The notes below the pieces were generated by a model. That model worked only from the letters and a program-made list of their open reading frames with translations, was not told the DNA's origin and did not search any database. From contig JAFOMG010000017.1 in assembly GCA_017418975.1 (NCBI GenBank), positions 372,001-436,000 on the forward strand: a DNA stretch of 64,000 nt. Reading direction: 5' to 3'. Shown here piece after piece: positions 43,884-52,585 of the stretch. How positions within the stretch are numbered: the stretch's first letter is position 1; every line of letters begins with the position of its first letter. The translations under genes were made by a program, and so were the position numbers. This DNA comes from Sphingomonas sp. (GTDB lineage: Bacteria; Pseudomonadota; Alphaproteobacteria; Sphingomonadales; Sphingomonadaceae).

Positions 43884-44084
43884 TCAGCTCGGATGCGCCT
43901 CGGCGCTGCCCTGGCTGGCGGCTTCGTGCGCCGCCGCGACGAGCCGGCGGCCGGTCTCCTCCGCGGCGCGGGGCGTCATCGCGATGGCGACGCCATCGGG
44001 GCCGTCGAGCAGCACCACGCCCTGTTCGGCGGTCGCGACTCCCGGATCCTCCGCGGGTTCGGCGGGCGAGATCTTCTGTCCCAT
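43884..44084 (-). CDS. Small acidic-hydrophobic protein, 66 residues
   Basis: This is a 66-residue soluble protein with a compact predicted fold (GVVLLDGPDGVAIAMTPRAAEETGRRLVAAAHEAAS) and no cysteine. GGAGA lies about four bases before the chosen ATG; a GGAG-less ATG six codons upstream exists. I do not recognise a named family, though the pattern seems familiar from sphingomonad annotations. The 82 bases upstream show no other feature. Confidence 0.55.
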   Translation of the reverse strand: MGQKISPAEPAEDPGVATAEQGVVLLDGPDGVAIAMTPRAAEETGRRLVAAAHEAASQGSAEAHPS

Positions 44085-44184
44085 GCTTTCTCCGTTCGCC
44101 ATGCCGCCGCAGCGCGGCGGGAACTGGGGGACAAACTCGGGTGAACGGGAAAATATCCAGGGCTCCGGGGAAGTTCGCCCGATT

Positions 44185-44562
44185 TCAGCGGCCGCCGGCT
44201 TCCAGCAGCCGGCGCGGGGCGGCGAGTTCCCAGCTGCGCGCGATCCGGTCGCCGACGAAATCCCAGTCGATATCGGGCCCGGCGAGCGAGATGCCCAGCC
44301 AGCCGATGCCGAAATAAGCCACCCTGGAATAGGTCTCGGGCGCGATGCCGATCAGGTTGGGGCCTTCCTCGTCGTCGGCGGTCTTCACCGCCACGATGGT
44401 GCGGCCGTCGCCATGATGGTCGTGGCGGAACTGGGCGAACTGCTTGCCGGCGACGAAGAAGGTCGGCTGGCCGTGGCTCGGCCGCTCCTCGGCTTCGGGA
44501 AGCTCCAGCGCGATCGCGCGGACCTGGGCAAGGGCGGAGTCGGGATCGGGGCTCAGCGGCAT
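44185..44562 (-). CDS. MmcQ/YjbR family DNA-binding-like protein
   Basis: This 125-residue protein has the MmcQ/YjbR (CyaY-like fold) pattern: LELPEAEERPSHGQPTFFV, QFAQFRHDHHGDGR and WDFVGDRIARSWELAAPRRL. The family has a double-wing fold and no proven function. It overlaps the purN 3' end by 10 bases on the same strand, making it the third gene of the purM-purN unit. Confidence 0.82.
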   Translation of the reverse strand: MPLSPDPDSALAQVRAIALELPEAEERPSHGQPTFFVAGKQFAQFRHDHHGDGRTIVAVKTADDEEGPNLIGIAPETYSRVAYFGIGWLGISLAGPDIDWDFVGDRIARSWELAAPRRLLEAGGR

Positions 44563-45119
44563 AGGAACTCGGCGACTATCCGTGGATAGAGCCGATGTTC
44601 CTCCCTGAGCACGCGTTCCGCAAGGCTTTCCGGCGTGTCGCCGGGCAGGATCGCCACTTCGGCCTGGCCGAGCACCTCGCCGCCGTCCAGCTCCTCGGTG
44701 ACGATGTGCACCGAGGCCCCGCCATGGCTGTCGCCCGCCGCGATCGCGCGGGCATGGGTGTCGAGCCCCTTGTACCTGGGCAGCAGCGAGGGGTGGATGT
44801 TGACGATCCTGCCACGCCAGGCCGCGACGAACTCGTCGCTGAGCAGGCGCATATAGCCGGCCAGCGCGATCGCCTCGACGCCGGCCTGGCGCAGCGCCGC
44901 GTCGATCCTCGCTTCATATTCGGCCTTGGCGATGCCCTTGGGGCTTTGCGCGAAAGTGGTGATGCCCTGTCCAGCGGCCCAGGCGAGCCCCTCCGCCGCC
45001 GGCCTGTCGCTGGCGACGAGCGCGACCTCATAGGGGCAGTCGGGCGCCTTCGCGGCCTCGACCAGCGCCGCCATGTTGGAGCCGCGCCCGGAAATGAGGA
45101 TGCCGAGCTTCCTACGCAT
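44553..45119 (-). CDS. purN: Phosphoribosylglycinamide formyltransferase
   Basis: This 188-residue enzyme transfers a formyl group from 10-formyl-tetrahydrofolate to GAR in purine synthesis. It has the substrate loop SGRGSN (residues 10-15), the catalytic H109 in [10 protein letters not shown] and D145 in ELDGG. It is a little shorter than the E. coli enzyme, lacking part of the last helix. It overlaps purM by 8 bases and the MmcQ gene by 10. Confidence 0.95.
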   Translation of the reverse strand: MRRKLGILISGRGSNMAALVEAAKAPDCPYEVALVASDRPAAEGLAWAAGQGITTFAQSPKGIAKAEYEARIDAALRQAGVEAIALAGYMRLLSDEFVAAWRGRIVNIHPSLLPRYKGLDTHARAIAAGDSHGGASVHIVTEELDGGEVLGQAEVAILPGDTPESLAERVLREEHRLYPRIVAEFLCR

Positions 45120-46206
45120 TGTGCGTGGCGGACCACTCCGCGCGCGCGCTCCAGACTTCCTCGGCGCCGAACACGGTGCAGCCGCGCTCGCCCGCCTCGA
45201 CGGTGCCGATCGCGAACACTTCCTCGCCCGCCGCGTAGAGTGCTTCCTTCACATCGTCCGCCAGCTCGGGCGCCACCACCGCGACCATGCCGATGCCGCA
45301 GTTGAAGGTGCGCGCCATTTCCTCGGGCTCGATGTTCCCCTGTGCCTGGAGGAAGGCCATCAGCCGGGGCAGGGGCCAGGAACCGGCGTCGATCCGGGCA
45401 TGGCAGCCCTCGGGCAGCACGCGCGGGACATTCTCGAGCAGGCCGCCGCCGGTGATGTGCGCCAGGCCGCGGATATTGCCGTTGCGAAGTTGCGGAAGCA
45501 GGCTTTGCACATAGATGCGGGTCGGCGCCATCAGCGCGTCGAGCAGGATCACCTCCGGATCGAACAGGGCAGGGCGATCCATCTTCCAGCCCTTGTCGGC
45601 GGCGAGGCGGCGGACCAGCGAGAAGCCGTTGGAATGGACGCCGGTCGAGCCCAGGCCGAGGAGCACGTCGCCGGGGCGGATCGCGCTGCCGTCGAGCAGC
45701 CGGTCGCGCTCGACCGCGCCGACGCAGAAGCCGGCCAGGTCGTAATCGCCCTCGGCATACATGCCCGGCATCTCGGCAGTCTCGCCGCCGATCAGCGCGC
45801 AACCGGCCTGGCGGCACCCCTCGGCGATCGAAGCGATCACGCGCTCGGCGGTCTCGGGCACCAGCTTGCCGCTGGCATAATAGTCGAGGAAGAACAGCGG
45901 CTCGGCGCCCTGGACGATCAGGTCGTTGGCACACATCGCGACCAGGTCGACGCCGACGCCGTCATGCGCGTCTTGATCGATCGCGAGCTTGAGCTTGGTG
46001 CCGACGCCGTCGTTCGCGGCGACCAGCAGCGGATCGGTGAAGCCGGCCGCCTTCAGGTCGAACACGCCGCCGAACCCGCCCAGATCGGCATCGGCGCCGG
46101 GGCGCCGGGTGGACTTGGCGAGCGGGCCGATCGCGCGGACCAGCGCGTTGCCGGCCGCGATCGAGACGCCCGCCTGGGCATAGGTATAGTTCTTCTGGTC
46201 GCTCAT
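45112..46206 (-). CDS. purM: Phosphoribosylformylglycinamidine cyclo-ligase (AIR synthetase)
   Basis: This 364-residue ATP-dependent enzyme closes the imidazole ring in purine synthesis. Landmarks are [62 protein letters not shown] and [13 protein letters not shown], all in the expected order. It is the first gene of the purM-purN-MmcQ unit, divergent from the DUF2066-like gene. Two palindromes lie in the 98-base divergent gap. Confidence 0.96.
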   Translation of the reverse strand: MSDQKNYTYAQAGVSIAAGNALVRAIGPLAKSTRRPGADADLGGFGGVFDLKAAGFTDPLLVAANDGVGTKLKLAIDQDAHDGVGVDLVAMCANDLIVQGAEPLFFLDYYASGKLVPETAERVIASIAEGCRQAGCALIGGETAEMPGMYAEGDYDLAGFCVGAVERDRLLDGSAIRPGDVLLGLGSTGVHSNGFSLVRRLAADKGWKMDRPALFDPEVILLDALMAPTRIYVQSLLPQLRNGNIRGLAHITGGGLLENVPRVLPEGCHARIDAGSWPLPRLMAFLQAQGNIEPEEMARTFNCGIGMVAVVAPELADDVKEALYAAGEEVFAIGTVEAGERGCTVFGAEEVWSARAEWSATHNA

Positions 46207-46225
46207 GCCGGGCGCTTAGCGCCAT

Positions 46226-46258
46226 CTTCCCGATACGGGAAGTAACACCGTGCGTTAC
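46226..46258. promoter_or_regulatory. Two adjacent palindromes in the purM / DUF2066 divergent promoter
   Basis: CTTCCCG-ATA-CGGGAAG (46226-46242) and GTAAC-N7-GTTAC (46242-46258) are both perfect inverted repeats sharing one base. They start 20 bases upstream of purM and end 47 bases upstream of the other gene. An operator for either or both genes is likely; the regulator is unknown. Confidence 0.5.
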
Positions 46259-46304
46259 ATCTACGCTTGGATTTCCCCGCTCGCTTCGCCAAAAGGGCCG
46301 CTGC

Positions 46305-47576
46305 ATGACCCTTGCCCGCAAATCCCTCACCATCGGCATCGCTTCCGCGCTCGCGCTTGCGGGTCTTGGCGCCGTGTTCGCCGAAGGGGACGGCAAGGCG
46401 CCCGCCGGCGGCAGCGCCGTGCCGATCGACGCCTCGGGCAGCTTCGAAGTGTCGGGCGTCGATGTCGACGTGAAGGGCAAGGACGCCGATGCCGCGCGCT
46501 ATGGCGGCTGGCGGCTCGCCCAGCGCAAGGGCTGGGAGATGCTGTCGCGCAAGCTGACCGGCAAGGTTTCCGCCATGTCCGATTCGGCGCTCGATTCGCT
46601 CGTCACCGGCATCGTCGTCGAGAAGGAGCAGATCGGCCCGACGCGCTACATCGCGCGCCTCAGCGTGCTGTTCGATCGCAACAAGGCGGGCGGTATCCTG
46701 GGCGTCTCGGTGGCGGTGAACCAGTCGCCGCCGATGCTGATCGTGCCGCTGGAATATTCGGGCGGCGCGGGCCTGGTGTTCGAGCGGGAGACCGCCTGGG
46801 CGCGCGCCTGGAACCGCTTCAAGAGCGGCGGCAGCACGGTCGACTATGTCCGCGTGCAGGGCAACGGCCCCGATTCCATGCTGCTCAACGCAGGCCAGGT
46901 GCTGCGCCGCGGCCGCAACTGGTGGCGCTCGGTGCTCGATCAATATGGCGCCGCCGACGTGCTGATCGCCGAGGTGCAGCTGCGCCGCGAATATCCGGGC
47001 GGGCCGATCATCGGCATCTTCTCGGCCACCCATGGCCCCGATCGCCAGAAGATCGCCGATTTCGCGCTGCGGGTGGACAATGGCGATTCGCTCGACACGC
47101 TGATGGATGCGGGCGTCCAGCGGCTCGACAAGGCCTATCAGCAGGCGCTCGCGCTCGGCCAGCTCAGCACCGACCGGCTTCTCGCCACTCGTCCGCCGGG
47201 CGCGAAGGCCGAGGAGAAGCCCAGCGACGAGGCGACCGAGGCGGCGACGCCCACGCCCGAGCCCAGCGTTGCCGCCGGCACCGCGATCAGCGTCCAGTTC
47301 GACACGCCCAATGTCGGCTCGGTCAATGCCGGCGAGGCGGCGCTGCGCGGCATCCCGGGCGTGCGCTCCGCCGTCACCTCCAGCCTGGCGCTGGGCGGCA
47401 TCTCGGTGATGCGCGTTTCCTATGACGGCCAGATCGCCTCGCTGCACGCGCAGCTGGAGGCGCGGGGCTGGAGCGTGCAGGAAGGGCCGGGCGTGCTCCG
47501 CATCCGGCGTGCCGGCGGCGGCGGTGCCCAGCCGGCGCCCACGCCGCAGGCGACGGAAGCGCCGAACGGCGGATGA
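46305..47576 (+). CDS. Exported DUF2066-like protein
   Basis: This 423-residue protein has a signal peptide to about residue 27. A DUF2066-like region follows: FEVSGVDVDVKGKDADAARYGGWRLAQRKGWEML pattern, TGIVVEKEQIGPTRYIARLSVLFDR. About 70 residues near the end (VQFDTPNVGSVNAGEAALRGIPGV onward) look like a heavy-metal-associated ferredoxin fold without the CxxC. The tail is rich in Pro and Ala. The role is unknown, presumably periplasmic. Its stop overlaps hdaA by four bases, so it heads the hdaA-ppk1-ppx unit. Confidence 0.75.
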   Translation: MTLARKSLTIGIASALALAGLGAVFAEGDGKAPAGGSAVPIDASGSFEVSGVDVDVKGKDADAARYGGWRLAQRKGWEMLSRKLTGKVSAMSDSALDSLVTGIVVEKEQIGPTRYIARLSVLFDRNKAGGILGVSVAVNQSPPMLIVPLEYSGGAGLVFERETAWARAWNRFKSGGSTVDYVRVQGNGPDSMLLNAGQVLRRGRNWWRSVLDQYGAADVLIAEVQLRREYPGGPIIGIFSATHGPDRQKIADFALRVDNGDSLDTLMDAGVQRLDKAYQQALALGQLSTDRLLATRPPGAKAEEKPSDEATEAATPTPEPSVAAGTAISVQFDTPNVGSVNAGEAALRGIPGVRSAVTSSLALGGISVMRVSYDGQIASLHAQLEARGWSVQEGPGVLRIRRAGGGGAQPAPTPQATEAPNGG

Positions 47577-48178
47577 CGCAGCTTCGCCTGCCGCTGGGAC
47601 TGCCCGAAGCGCGCGAGACGGAATTCCTGGTCAGCGACTCCAACGCCCGCGCCGTCCACCAGCTCGAACATTGGGGCACCTGGCCCGTCATGTCGGCGCT
47701 GCTCATCGGTCCGCGCAAGTCCGGCCGCAGCCTGCTTGCGCGCATCTTCGCGTCGAAGACCGGCGCGCGCATCTTCGACGATGCCGATCTCGGCAAGGAG
47801 GCCGAGGTCTTCCATGCCTGGAACCAGGCCCAGGCCGAGCATCGCCCGCTGCTGATCGTGGCCCAGGCCGCGCCGCCCGCCTGGGCGGTGAAGCTGCCCG
47901 ATCTCAAGTCGCGCCTCGCCGCCTCGCCCCTGCTCGAGATCGGCCCGCCCGACGATGCGCTGATCCCCCAGCTGCTGGAGCGCGCCTTCGAGCGCCACCT
48001 GCTCCATGCCCGTCCGGACGTCATCGCCTGGATCGCCAGGCGGATCGAGCGCAGCCATATCGCGATCCTGCGCGTTGCCGATGCACTGGAGCTGGAGGCG
48101 GGGCGGCGCTTGTCGATCCCCGCGGTTCGCGCCACATTGGCCGCGGCTGGTCTCATAACCGAAACGGACGGTGACTAA
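47573..48178 (+). CDS. hdaA: HdaA, DnaA-inactivating AAA+ protein
   Basis: This 201-residue DnaA-like ATPase lacks the DnaA DNA-binding domain. QLRLPL at residues 3-8 is a sliding-clamp binding motif. The Walker A-like loop is GPRKSGRS, with Arg in place of Lys as in E. coli Hda (AGRS). LPDLKSRLAASPLLEI and the C-terminal IAILRVADALELEAGR lid are present. HdaA stimulates ATP hydrolysis on DnaA at the clamp after initiation, preventing re-initiation. It is translationally coupled to the upstream gene and lies five bases before ppk1. Confidence 0.88.
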   Translation: MTQLRLPLGLPEARETEFLVSDSNARAVHQLEHWGTWPVMSALLIGPRKSGRSLLARIFASKTGARIFDDADLGKEAEVFHAWNQAQAEHRPLLIVAQAAPPAWAVKLPDLKSRLAASPLLEIGPPDDALIPQLLERAFERHLLHARPDVIAWIARRIERSHIAILRVADALELEAGRRLSIPAVRATLAAAGLITETDGD

Positions 48179-48183
48179 CGGCG

Positions 48184-50376
48184 ATGGCCAAGGCAGCGAA
48201 CAGGCAGGCCGTCGAAGGGACCCAGATGACCGAATTGCCGGAGAATTCCACGCGTTACTTCAACCGCGAGCTCAGCTGGCTCGCCTTCAACCGCCGCGTG
48301 ATGGAAGAGGCGACCAATCCCGCCCATCCGCTGCTCGAGCGGCTGCGCTTCCTGTCGATCTCCGGCTCGAACTTCGACGAATTCTTCATGGTCCGCGTGG
48401 CGGGTCTGATGGGCCAGCAGCTCCAGAAGGTCGAGGCGCGCTCGGCCGACGGGCTCACGCCCGGCCAGCAGCTCGCCGCCATCTCCGCCGAGGCCGAGAC
48501 GCTGGCTGACAACCAGCAGGCGGTGTGGACCGCGATCCGCGCGGACCTGGCCGAGACCGGCATCCACGTCCTCGACGCCGATGCCATCGAGGGGGAGACG
48601 GAGACCTGGCTGGAAGGGCATTTCCGCGAGCAGATCTTCCCGATCCTCACGCCCCAGGCGCTGGACCCAGCGCACCCGTTCCCGTTCATCCCCAACCAGG
48701 GGTCGAGCGTGATCTTCGACCTGGTCCGCAAGTCGGATCGCGAGCCGGTGCGCGAGCTCGTGCTGCTGCCCACCGCGATCAAGCGCTTCGTCCGGCTGCC
48801 CGGCAATCCGGCGCGCTATGTCGCGGTCGAGGCGGTGCTCAAGCATTTCTCGCACCTGCTCTTCCCCGGCTACACCTCGCTCGGCGCGGCGGCCTTCCGC
48901 GTGCTGCGCGACAGCGACATCGAGATCGAGGAAGAGGCCGAGGACCTGGTCATGACCTTCCGCTCGGCGATCAAGCGCCGGCGGCGCGGCCGGGTGATCC
49001 GCCTGGAAATGGAAGAGAGCATCTCCCCCGAGCTGGAGGCGGTGCTCAAGGAGGAACTGGGCGGCAGCGAGGCGCTGCTCACCGAGACGGGCGGTTTCCT
49101 GGGCATCGGCGATCTCGCCATGCTGGTCGACGAGGACCGGCCCGACCTGAAGTTCACGCCCTATTCGGCGCGCTTTCCCGAGCGGATCCGCGAATATGGC
49201 GGCGACTGCTTCGCGGCGATCAAGGCCAAGGACATCGTCGTCCACCACCCCTATGAGAGCTTCGACGTCGTGCTCTCCTTCCTGGGGCAGGCCGCCGCCG
49301 ATCCGGACGTGGTGGCGATCAAGCAGACGCTGTACCGCGCCGGCAAGCAGCCCGCCGTCATCAACGCGCTGATCGCCGCGGCCGAGGCCGGCAAGTCCGT
49401 CACCGCGGTGGTCGAGCTGAAGGCGCGCTTCGACGAGGAGCAGAACCTGTACTGGGCGACCGCGCTGGAGCGCGCCGGCGTCCAGGTTGTCTATGGCTTC
49501 ATCGACTGGAAGACCCATGCCAAGGTCTCGATGGTCGTGCGGCGCGAAGGCAATGGCTATCGCACCTATTGCCACTTCGGCACCGGCAACTACCACCCGA
49601 TCACCGCGCGCATCTACACCGATATCAGCTTCTTCACCGCCGATCCGCGGGTGGGTCGCGATGCCGCGCAGATCTTCAACTATGTCACCGGCTATGTGGA
49701 GCCGCACGGGCTGGAGCTGCTCGGCATCTCCCCGCGCGACCTGCGCAACCGGCTGGTCGAGCTGATCGACGACGAGATCGCCCATGTCCGTGCCGGACGG
49801 CCCGGCCAGATCTGGGCCAAGATGAACTCGCTGGTCGATCCCGCCGTGATCGAGAAGCTCTACGAGGCCAGCAATGCCGGAGTGGAGATCGAGCTGATCA
49901 TCCGCGGCATCTGCTGCCTGCGCCCCGGGGTTCCGGGAATGAGCGAGAACATCAAGGTCAAGTCGATCGTCGGCCGCTTCCTCGAGCACAGCCGCATCTG
50001 GGCGTTCGGCAACGGCAAGGCGCTGCCCAATGACGGCGCACGGCTGTTCATCTCCTCGGCCGATTGGATGCAGCGCAACTTCGATCGCCGTGTCGAGTTC
50101 ATGCTGCCGATCCTCAACAAGACGGTGCACGACCAGGTGCTGGACCAGGTGATGGTGGCGAACCTGCTGGACAATGAGCAGAGCTGGGTGCTCCAGCCCG
50201 ACGGGCATTATACGCGCATCGTGCCGGGCGAGGACGGCAGCTTCAACCTGCATCGCTATTTCATGACGAACCCGTCGCTCTCCGGGCGGGGCGCGGCGCT
50301 CGAATCGCGCAAGCCGGTGCCCAAGCTCCAGCTCAAGCGCCGCCGCGATCCGGCAAAGGCCAAGGCCAAGGCATGA
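48184..50376 (+). CDS. ppk1: Polyphosphate kinase 1
   Basis: This 730-residue enzyme reversibly makes polyphosphate from ATP. It has the N-terminal helical domain (RYFNRELSWLAFNRRVMEEA), the head domain and two phospholipase-D-like domains. The catalytic histidines are H445 in KTHAKV and H602 in LEHSRI. The tail is short and lysine-rich. The start may instead be the ATG at 48226 (MTELPEN). Its stop overlaps ppx by four bases, so the opposing polyphosphate synthase and exopolyphosphatase are made together. Confidence 0.96.
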   Translation: MAKAANRQAVEGTQMTELPENSTRYFNRELSWLAFNRRVMEEATNPAHPLLERLRFLSISGSNFDEFFMVRVAGLMGQQLQKVEARSADGLTPGQQLAAISAEAETLADNQQAVWTAIRADLAETGIHVLDADAIEGETETWLEGHFREQIFPILTPQALDPAHPFPFIPNQGSSVIFDLVRKSDREPVRELVLLPTAIKRFVRLPGNPARYVAVEAVLKHFSHLLFPGYTSLGAAAFRVLRDSDIEIEEEAEDLVMTFRSAIKRRRRGRVIRLEMEESISPELEAVLKEELGGSEALLTETGGFLGIGDLAMLVDEDRPDLKFTPYSARFPERIREYGGDCFAAIKAKDIVVHHPYESFDVVLSFLGQAAADPDVVAIKQTLYRAGKQPAVINALIAAAEAGKSVTAVVELKARFDEEQNLYWATALERAGVQVVYGFIDWKTHAKVSMVVRREGNGYRTYCHFGTGNYHPITARIYTDISFFTADPRVGRDAAQIFNYVTGYVEPHGLELLGISPRDLRNRLVELIDDEIAHVRAGRPGQIWAKMNSLVDPAVIEKLYEASNAGVEIELIIRGICCLRPGVPGMSENIKVKSIVGRFLEHSRIWAFGNGKALPNDGARLFISSADWMQRNFDRRVEFMLPILNKTVHDQVLDQVMVANLLDNEQSWVLQPDGHYTRIVPGEDGSFNLHRYFMTNPSLSGRGAALESRKPVPKLQLKRRRDPAKAKAKA

Positions 50377-51872
50377 ACACGCTGCCGTTTCGCCGGGCGC
50401 GCACCAGGCCGGAAGGGATTCAGGGCCGCACCGCGATCATCGACATCGGCTCCAACTCGGTGCGCCTGGTGGTCTATCAGGGCTCGGCACGGCTGCCGGC
50501 GACCCTGTTCAACGAGAAGGTGATGGCCGGCCTGGGCCGTGGCCTGGCCGAAACCGGGGCGATCGACGCCGCCAGCCTTGCCGTCGCGCGCGGCGCGCTC
50601 GCCCGCTTCGCCACGCTTGCGCGCGAGATGCAGGTTGACGAGCTGCGTACCGTGGCGACGGCGGCGGTGCGCGATGCTTCCAACGGGCGCGAGCTGATCG
50701 AGGCGGCGCGCGGCCTGGGCCTGGAGGTCGAGACGCTGTCGGGCGAGGAAGAGGCGATGGCCTCGGGCCTGGGCGTGCTCTCGGGCATTCCGGAGGCGGA
50801 CGGCATCGTCGGCGATCTCGGCGGCGGCTCGCTGGAGCTGGTGCGCGTGGTCGCCGGCACGGTGACCGATCGCGTGTCCTTCCCGCTCGGCGTGCTCCGG
50901 CTCGGGGCGATCCGGGCGGAGGGCAAGACCGCGCTGGATCGCCGCGTCGCCAAGCTGCTCGGCGATGCCGGATGGAAGGGGCGGGGGAAGGGGCTGCCCT
51001 TCTATCTTGTCGGCGGCTCGTGGCGCAGCCTTGCCCGGCTCGACATGCACCTGAAGCATTATCCGCTGCCGATCGCGCATCAATATCCGATGGCGGTCAC
51101 GCGGATCGGCGAGCTGGCCAGCTCGATCGCGGCGATGCCGCGCGCGGATCTGAAGGCGATCCCGAACATCTCCAGCGCCCGTATCGGCTCGCTGGAGGAC
51201 GCGGCGCTGCTGCTTGGCGTGGTGCTCCGGCAGCTTGGCAGCAGGGGCACGATCGTCTCGGCCTATGGCTTGCGCGAGGGGCTGCTCTTCCAGCGGCTTT
51301 CGCCCGAGCAGCGCCAGGAGGATCCGCTGATCGCCGCGACGCGCGACGAGGGCGAGCGGCTCGGCCGTTTCCCGGAGCATGGCGACCTGCTCGACCGGTG
51401 GATCGCGCCGCTCTTCGCGGGCGAGCCGCACGAGCTGGGCCGCCTGCGCCACGCCGCCTGCCAGCTCGTCGACGTGGGCTGGCACGCCAATCCCGAGTTC
51501 CGCGCAGAGCGCGGCCTGGATGCGGCGCTGCATGGCAATTGGGTGGCGATCGATTCGATGGGGCGCGCGGCGCTGGGGCAGGCGCTCTATACCGCGCTGG
51601 GCGGCGGGCTCGACACGCCGGCGCCGCTGCCGCAGCTCGCCGACGACGACACCTTGTGGCGCGCCAAGCTCTGGGGCCTGGCCATCCGCCTCGGCCAGCG
51701 CCTGTCGGGCGGCGTCGCCGCGCCGATCCGGCGTTCGGAGCTGCACATGGACGAGGAGACGCTCGCCCTCTGTCTCGATCCCGAGGACGAGGCGCTCTAT
51801 GGCGAAGCGGTGGAGAAGCGCCACAAGGCGCTCGCCGCGGCGTTCGGCAAGGAGCCGGTGCTGGAGGTGTGA
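50373..51872 (+). CDS. ppx: Exopolyphosphatase (Ppx/GppA family)
   Basis: This 499-residue actin-fold phosphatase has IIDIGSNSVRLVVY near residue 22, ATAAVRDASNG near 93, GDLGGGSLELV near 150 and a C-terminal HD-like helical domain. It removes phosphate from polyphosphate ends, and some members also hydrolyse pppGpp. It overlaps ppk1 by four bases. A hairpin follows the stop, between it and the convergent I78 gene. Confidence 0.93.
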   Translation: MNTLPFRRARTRPEGIQGRTAIIDIGSNSVRLVVYQGSARLPATLFNEKVMAGLGRGLAETGAIDAASLAVARGALARFATLAREMQVDELRTVATAAVRDASNGRELIEAARGLGLEVETLSGEEEAMASGLGVLSGIPEADGIVGDLGGGSLELVRVVAGTVTDRVSFPLGVLRLGAIRAEGKTALDRRVAKLLGDAGWKGRGKGLPFYLVGGSWRSLARLDMHLKHYPLPIAHQYPMAVTRIGELASSIAAMPRADLKAIPNISSARIGSLEDAALLLGVVLRQLGSRGTIVSAYGLREGLLFQRLSPEQRQEDPLIAATRDEGERLGRFPEHGDLLDRWIAPLFAGEPHELGRLRHAACQLVDVGWHANPEFRAERGLDAALHGNWVAIDSMGRAALGQALYTALGGGLDTPAPLPQLADDDTLWRAKLWGLAIRLGQRLSGGVAAPIRRSELHMDEETLALCLDPEDEALYGEAVEKRHKALAAAFGKEPVLEV

Positions 51873-51890
51873 GCGACGTACGGAGCGTTC

Positions 51891-51918
51891 CGCCATCCCT
51901 GCCTTTGCGGGGATGGCG
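51891..51918. terminator. Hairpin between convergent ppx and I78 genes
   Basis: Arms CGCCATCCC (51891-51899) and GGGATGGCG (51910-51918) form a 9-base-pair stem. It is a degraded relative of the REP-like unit seen elsewhere and may act as a bidirectional terminator. Confidence 0.45.
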
Positions 51919-51938
51919 ACAGGCGCTGCGTCGAACTG

Positions 51939-52223
51939 CTACACGCAGCGCATCCCGGTGATCCGGCCGCGCTCGTTCAGATCGACGGTCAGCCGGTCGC
52001 GGCGATAGTCCATCGTGATCGCTTCGCCCGGGCGCACCACGCGGACCGACGCGGCACCGCTGCGGGCGCGCAGCCGCGACTGGAGCCGTGGCGACATCTG
52101 CGCGCCCACGAACCCCTGCACCGCGCCGGCATTGCACATGCGTGGCCCCGGCATCGGGCCGGGATGGCCGTCCATGCAGCCCGTGGCCAGCAGGGCCGTC
52201 GCGATCATGCCGATAGCGCGCAT
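51939..52223 (-). CDS. I78-type peptidase inhibitor lipoprotein, copy 1
   Basis: This 94-residue protein has a lipoprotein signal (lipobox LATGC, Cys16). An I78 inhibitor-like C-terminal half follows, with VRPGEAITMDYRRDRLTVDL and ITGMRC. I78 proteins inhibit serine proteases of the subtilisin/chymotrypsin type. Probable location is the periplasmic face of a membrane. It lies 71 bases from a second, similar gene, pointing to a tandem duplication. Confidence 0.82.
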   Translation of the reverse strand: MRAIGMIATALLATGCMDGHPGPMPGPRMCNAGAVQGFVGAQMSPRLQSRLRARSGAASVRVVRPGEAITMDYRRDRLTVDLNERGRITGMRCV

Positions 52224-52294
52224 CCAGTCTCTCCTCGATCGCCCCCCGGCCGCGCCGCTTATATCCCGGACGCGAAACGAAGGGGAGAGGCGTT

Positions 52295-52585
52295 TCAGCC
52301 GCAATGGGCGGAGGCGATCTTCCCGTCGGCGTCGAGGTGCAGGTTCAGCCGGTCGGGCCGGAAATCCATCGTCGCTGCGGCATCGGGCGCGAGCCAGCGT
52401 ATGGTCTTGGCGCCCGAGAGCCGCAGCGCCTCGCCCTCCGCCTCGGGGCCGCGCGGCTTGCCGTTCAGCCCGCCCAGTCGCTCGGCATTGCATTCTACCC
52501 CGGGAACCGCGCGGGGCGGCCCCTTCGGAGCGCAGCCGGCCAGGGCGAGCAGGGCGGCGGCGAGCGGGAGGGCGAGGCGGATCAT
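52295..52585 (-). CDS. I78-type peptidase inhibitor lipoprotein, copy 2
   Basis: This 96-residue protein has lipobox LAGC (Cys18) and the I78-like pattern APDAAATMDFRPDRLNLHLDADGKIASAHCG (shown in part). The central region differs strongly from the neighbouring copy while the C-terminal motif is kept, so the duplication is old or selected for divergence. Its start overlaps the rnd stop by four bases (ATGA), so it is the downstream partner of ribonuclease D. Confidence 0.82.
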   Translation of the reverse strand: MIRLALPLAAALLALAGCAPKGPPRAVPGVECNAERLGGLNGKPRGPEAEGEALRLSGAKTIRWLAPDAAATMDFRPDRLNLHLDADGKIASAHCG

